Shown here one piece after another: positions 63,468-64,000 of a stretch of DNA of 64,000 nucleotides. Numbering within the stretch: position 1 is the first letter of the stretch; every line of letters starts with the position of its first letter. The position numbers were made by a program, and so were the translations under genes. The stretch comes from DAHVFK01 sp035310985 (GTDB taxonomy: Bacteria > Pseudomonadota > Gammaproteobacteria > Burkholderiales > SG8-39). Where the stretch lies: assembly GCA_035310985.1 (NCBI GenBank), contig DATGDH010000072.1, forward strand, positions 62,001 to 126,000, in the 5' to 3' direction. The notes under the pieces are model-generated. The model was not told the origin of the DNA and searched no databases. It saw only the letters and a list, made by a program, of their open reading frames with translations.

Positions 63468-64000
63468 CAGGTGCCCTCCTTGGCAGCGTCGCTGTCGTCC
63501 GGCGCGTCGAGCGGCTCGAGCGGCGCGTCGTACGGAACGTTGAGCATGCGCAGAATTCCCTGCATGACCTGCGCGAACACCGGCGCCGCGACCAGCCCGC
63601 CGTAGTAATCGACGCGCACGTCGGGCTCGTCGATCATGACGGCGAGTACAATGCGCGGCGCCGAGGCGGGGGCGAAGCCGGCGAACGACGCGATGTACTT
63701 GTCCGGGGCATAGCCGCCGTCCTGCTCCTTGTGAGCCGTGCCGGTCTTGCCGGCGACGCTCCAGCCCATGATGCGGGCGAGCGGGCCCGTGCCGCCCGGC
63801 TGCACCGCGAGCGCGAGCATCTTGCGCACCTCGCGCGCGGTATGCGCCGAAATCACGCGCTCCCCCTGCACGGGCGTACCGGTGCGCAGCAGAGTGAGCG
63901 GCACCAGCCGGCCGTCGCGTGCGAATATCGTGTACGCGTGCGCCAGCTGCATCAGGCTCACCGCGATGCCGTGCCCGTAGGCCATCGTCGCCTGCTCGAC
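63467..64000 (-). CDS. ftsI: Division-specific transpeptidase FtsI (PBP3), 3' part only
   Basis: The frame is open to the window edge; only the last 177 residues are present. It holds the C-terminal part of the penicillin-binding transpeptidase domain with the KTGT motif (SVAGKTGTAHKE) and a short acidic tail after NVPYDAPLEPL. The catalytic Ser and SxN motifs lie outside the window. FtsI cross-links septal peptidoglycan with FtsW. It is the first gene of the dcw genes seen here; ftsL and mraZW would be expected further upstream. Confidence 0.93.
   Translation of the reverse strand, partial: VEQATMAYGHGIAVSLMQLAHAYTIFARDGRLVPLTLLRTGTPVQGERVISAHTAREVRKMLALAVQPGGTGPLARIMGWSVAGKTGTAHKEQDGGYAPDKYIASFAGFAPASAPRIVLAVMIDEPDVRVDYYGGLVAAPVFAQVMQGILRMLNVPYDAPLEPLDAPDDSDAAKEGT

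Overview
The window is very GC-rich, with G or C at nearly every third codon position. It looks like a stretch of chromosome from a betaproteobacterium of the Burkholderiales type. The evidence is gene order: a compact dcw cluster (ftsI-murEF-mraY-murD-ftsW-murGCB-ddl-ftsQAZ-lpxC) running into M23 peptidase-secA-argJ-DUF815-Nudix/ThiE, convergent with pilC-pilD-coaE-zapD-yacG; ffh-rpsP-rimM-trmD-rplS; and ribB-ribH-nusB-thiL-pgpA-pncC. I saw no rRNA, tRNA, CRISPR array, insertion sequence or prophage gene, and no gene-free stretch above 300 bases.

Bases 1-6403 hold the end of a branched-chain amino-acid-type ABC ATPase (livF) and a complete tripartite RND efflux operon. Bases 6417-19689 are accessory catabolic genes: a TPP-dependent decarboxylase/lyase, a NIPSNAP protein, a HyuB / acetone-carboxylase-alpha-like protein with a C-terminal Cys-rich domain, a HyuA partner, two sugar/hydroxyacid-type oxidoreductases, a VOC protein and a three-subunit molybdenum hydroxylase (CoxM-S-L type). 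A PagL-like outer-membrane gene lies on the opposite strand between hyuA and hyuB.

Bases 19712-27157 hold recX-recA (with a good sigma-70 promoter and a LexA-like half site), a small DUF1185/dehydrogenase/MFS group, a small secreted protein of unknown function, and the AmmeMemoRadiSam pair (amrS and a fused amrB-amrA). Bases 27192-40845 are housekeeping: riboflavin/thiamine/lipid genes, the ribosomal and SRP operon, a CcsA-like protein, a CorC-like protein, type IV pilus genes, coaE, zapD and the very short yacG.

Bases 40835-64000 are on the minus strand except for the DUF721 gene. They run from a partial ftsI through the whole peptidoglycan/division cluster to lpxC, then secA, argJ, a DUF815 ATPase and a Nudix-ThiE fusion. 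Most neighbours there overlap by four bases (ATGA/GTGA/TTGA) and are probably translationally coupled.

Most notable items: the HyuAB/NIPSNAP/TPP-enzyme group as a possible ketone-carboxylase-like pathway with an antisense gene inside it; a hairpin between ftsZ and lpxC whose loop is exactly complementary over 10 nt to the ftsZ ribosome-binding site; a recX that seems to need a CTG start; several genes whose -10 box lies only 6-7 bases before the start codon (candidate leaderless mRNAs); and a RibB whose GTP-cyclohydrolase half has lost its zinc cysteines.
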